A stretch of DNA of 64,000 bases from Neotabrizicola shimadae (GTDB lineage Bacteria; Pseudomonadota; Alphaproteobacteria; Rhodobacterales; Rhodobacteraceae): assembly GCF_019623905.1 (NCBI RefSeq), contig NZ_CP069370.1, positions 3,576,001 to 3,640,000 of the forward strand. Reading direction: 5' to 3'. Of the stretch, positions 63,949 to 64,000 are shown piece by piece; position 1 is the first letter of the stretch, and every line of letters begins with the position of its first letter. The notes below the pieces were generated by a model, which saw only the letters and a list, made by a program, of their open reading frames with translations, did no database searches and had not been told where the DNA came from. Position numbers and translations under genes: made by a program.

Positions 63949-64000
63949 ATGTCGCAGGAGAAAAGCGATGACAGCACGCAATGGACGGCTCGGCTGGTCG
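63949..64000 (+). CDS. Start of an unidentified gene cut by the window end
   Basis: An ATG at 63949, preceded by AAGGA, opens MSQEKSDDSTQWTARLV before the window ends. The short, hydrophilic start with DSTQW followed by a probable helix is reminiscent of ECF sigma factors such as the RpoE above, and a sigma-factor gene next to a fasciclin gene would be a known pairing, but 17 residues cannot establish this. An ATG at 63968 in another frame also has an AGGAG site and cannot be excluded. Confidence 0.4.
   Translation, partial: MSQEKSDDSTQWTARLV

Overview
This is one contiguous, gene-dense stretch of a high-GC alphaproteobacterial chromosome, most likely from the Rhodobacterales (Paracoccaceae). 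The evidence is a petP-petR pair, an ECF sigma factor of the RpoE-ChrR (singlet-oxygen) type facing its target operon, the order HDAC-like/xseB/ispA/dxs, an ExoD protein, a DUF1674/SDHAF4 gene divergent from an rsmB-type gene, and many 4-nt start/stop overlaps. I see no prophage, insertion sequence, CRISPR array or rRNA. No gap between genes exceeds about 230 bp. One tRNA gene (anticodon CAT) is present.

Layout. 1-2.6 kb: the 5' part of a Gfo/Idh/MocA-aldo/keto reductase fusion, and ilvE. 2.9-9.4 kb (+): a secreted hydrolase, petP, petR, then an HDAC-like amidohydrolase, xseB, ispA and dxs. The last two genes make isoprenoid precursors. 9.5-17.8 kb: single genes or pairs (exoD, terC, a GNAT-epimerase pair, a methyltransferase, amn, HU, a DMT exporter, GST and a WYL regulator). 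17.8-27 kb: an accessory catabolic locus. A seven-gene minus-strand operon encodes a CaiB-type CoA-transferase, a solute-binding-like protein with no signal peptide, a periplasmic sugar-binding protein, two half-size ATPases and two permeases. An IclR regulator lies upstream of it and a lactonase gene diverges from it. 27-28.6 kb: an rsmB-type gene and an SDHAF4 gene enclosed by two inverted copies of an 87-bp repeat. A third copy of the repeat lies at 51.3 kb.

28.7-34.7 kb: a sigma-E regulon island. rpoE-chrR reads rightwards. A five-gene operon (amine-oxidase-like flavoprotein, DUF1365, MFS, DUF3833, SDR), every junction of which overlaps by 4 nt, reads leftwards. Divergent TGATCC-N18-TA promoters sit between them. 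34.7-46.8 kb (-): hutD-like, mutL, a two-gene M16 protease operon, a DUF3035 lipoprotein, lspA, purH, a heparinase-like protein and a two-gene saccharopine (lysine) pathway.

46.9-51.1 kb (+): the most unusual block. It has an anchored SGNH-like hydrolase, an 824-residue SGNH plus putative clan-A glycosidase fusion, and an overlapping family-2 glycosyltransferase. I infer a carbohydrate modification or turnover system that I cannot match to a described one. 51.3-57.3 kb: an AI-2E permease, a lipoprotein hydrolase, a rhodanese, then modE and modABC with two Mo-box-like operators. 57.3-64 kb: clpB with a heat-shock-type promoter and strong terminator, an ArsR-SRPBCC pair, a secreted protein with an internal duplication, a fasciclin-RTX protein, a small secreted fasciclin, and the first codons of a gene cut by the window end.
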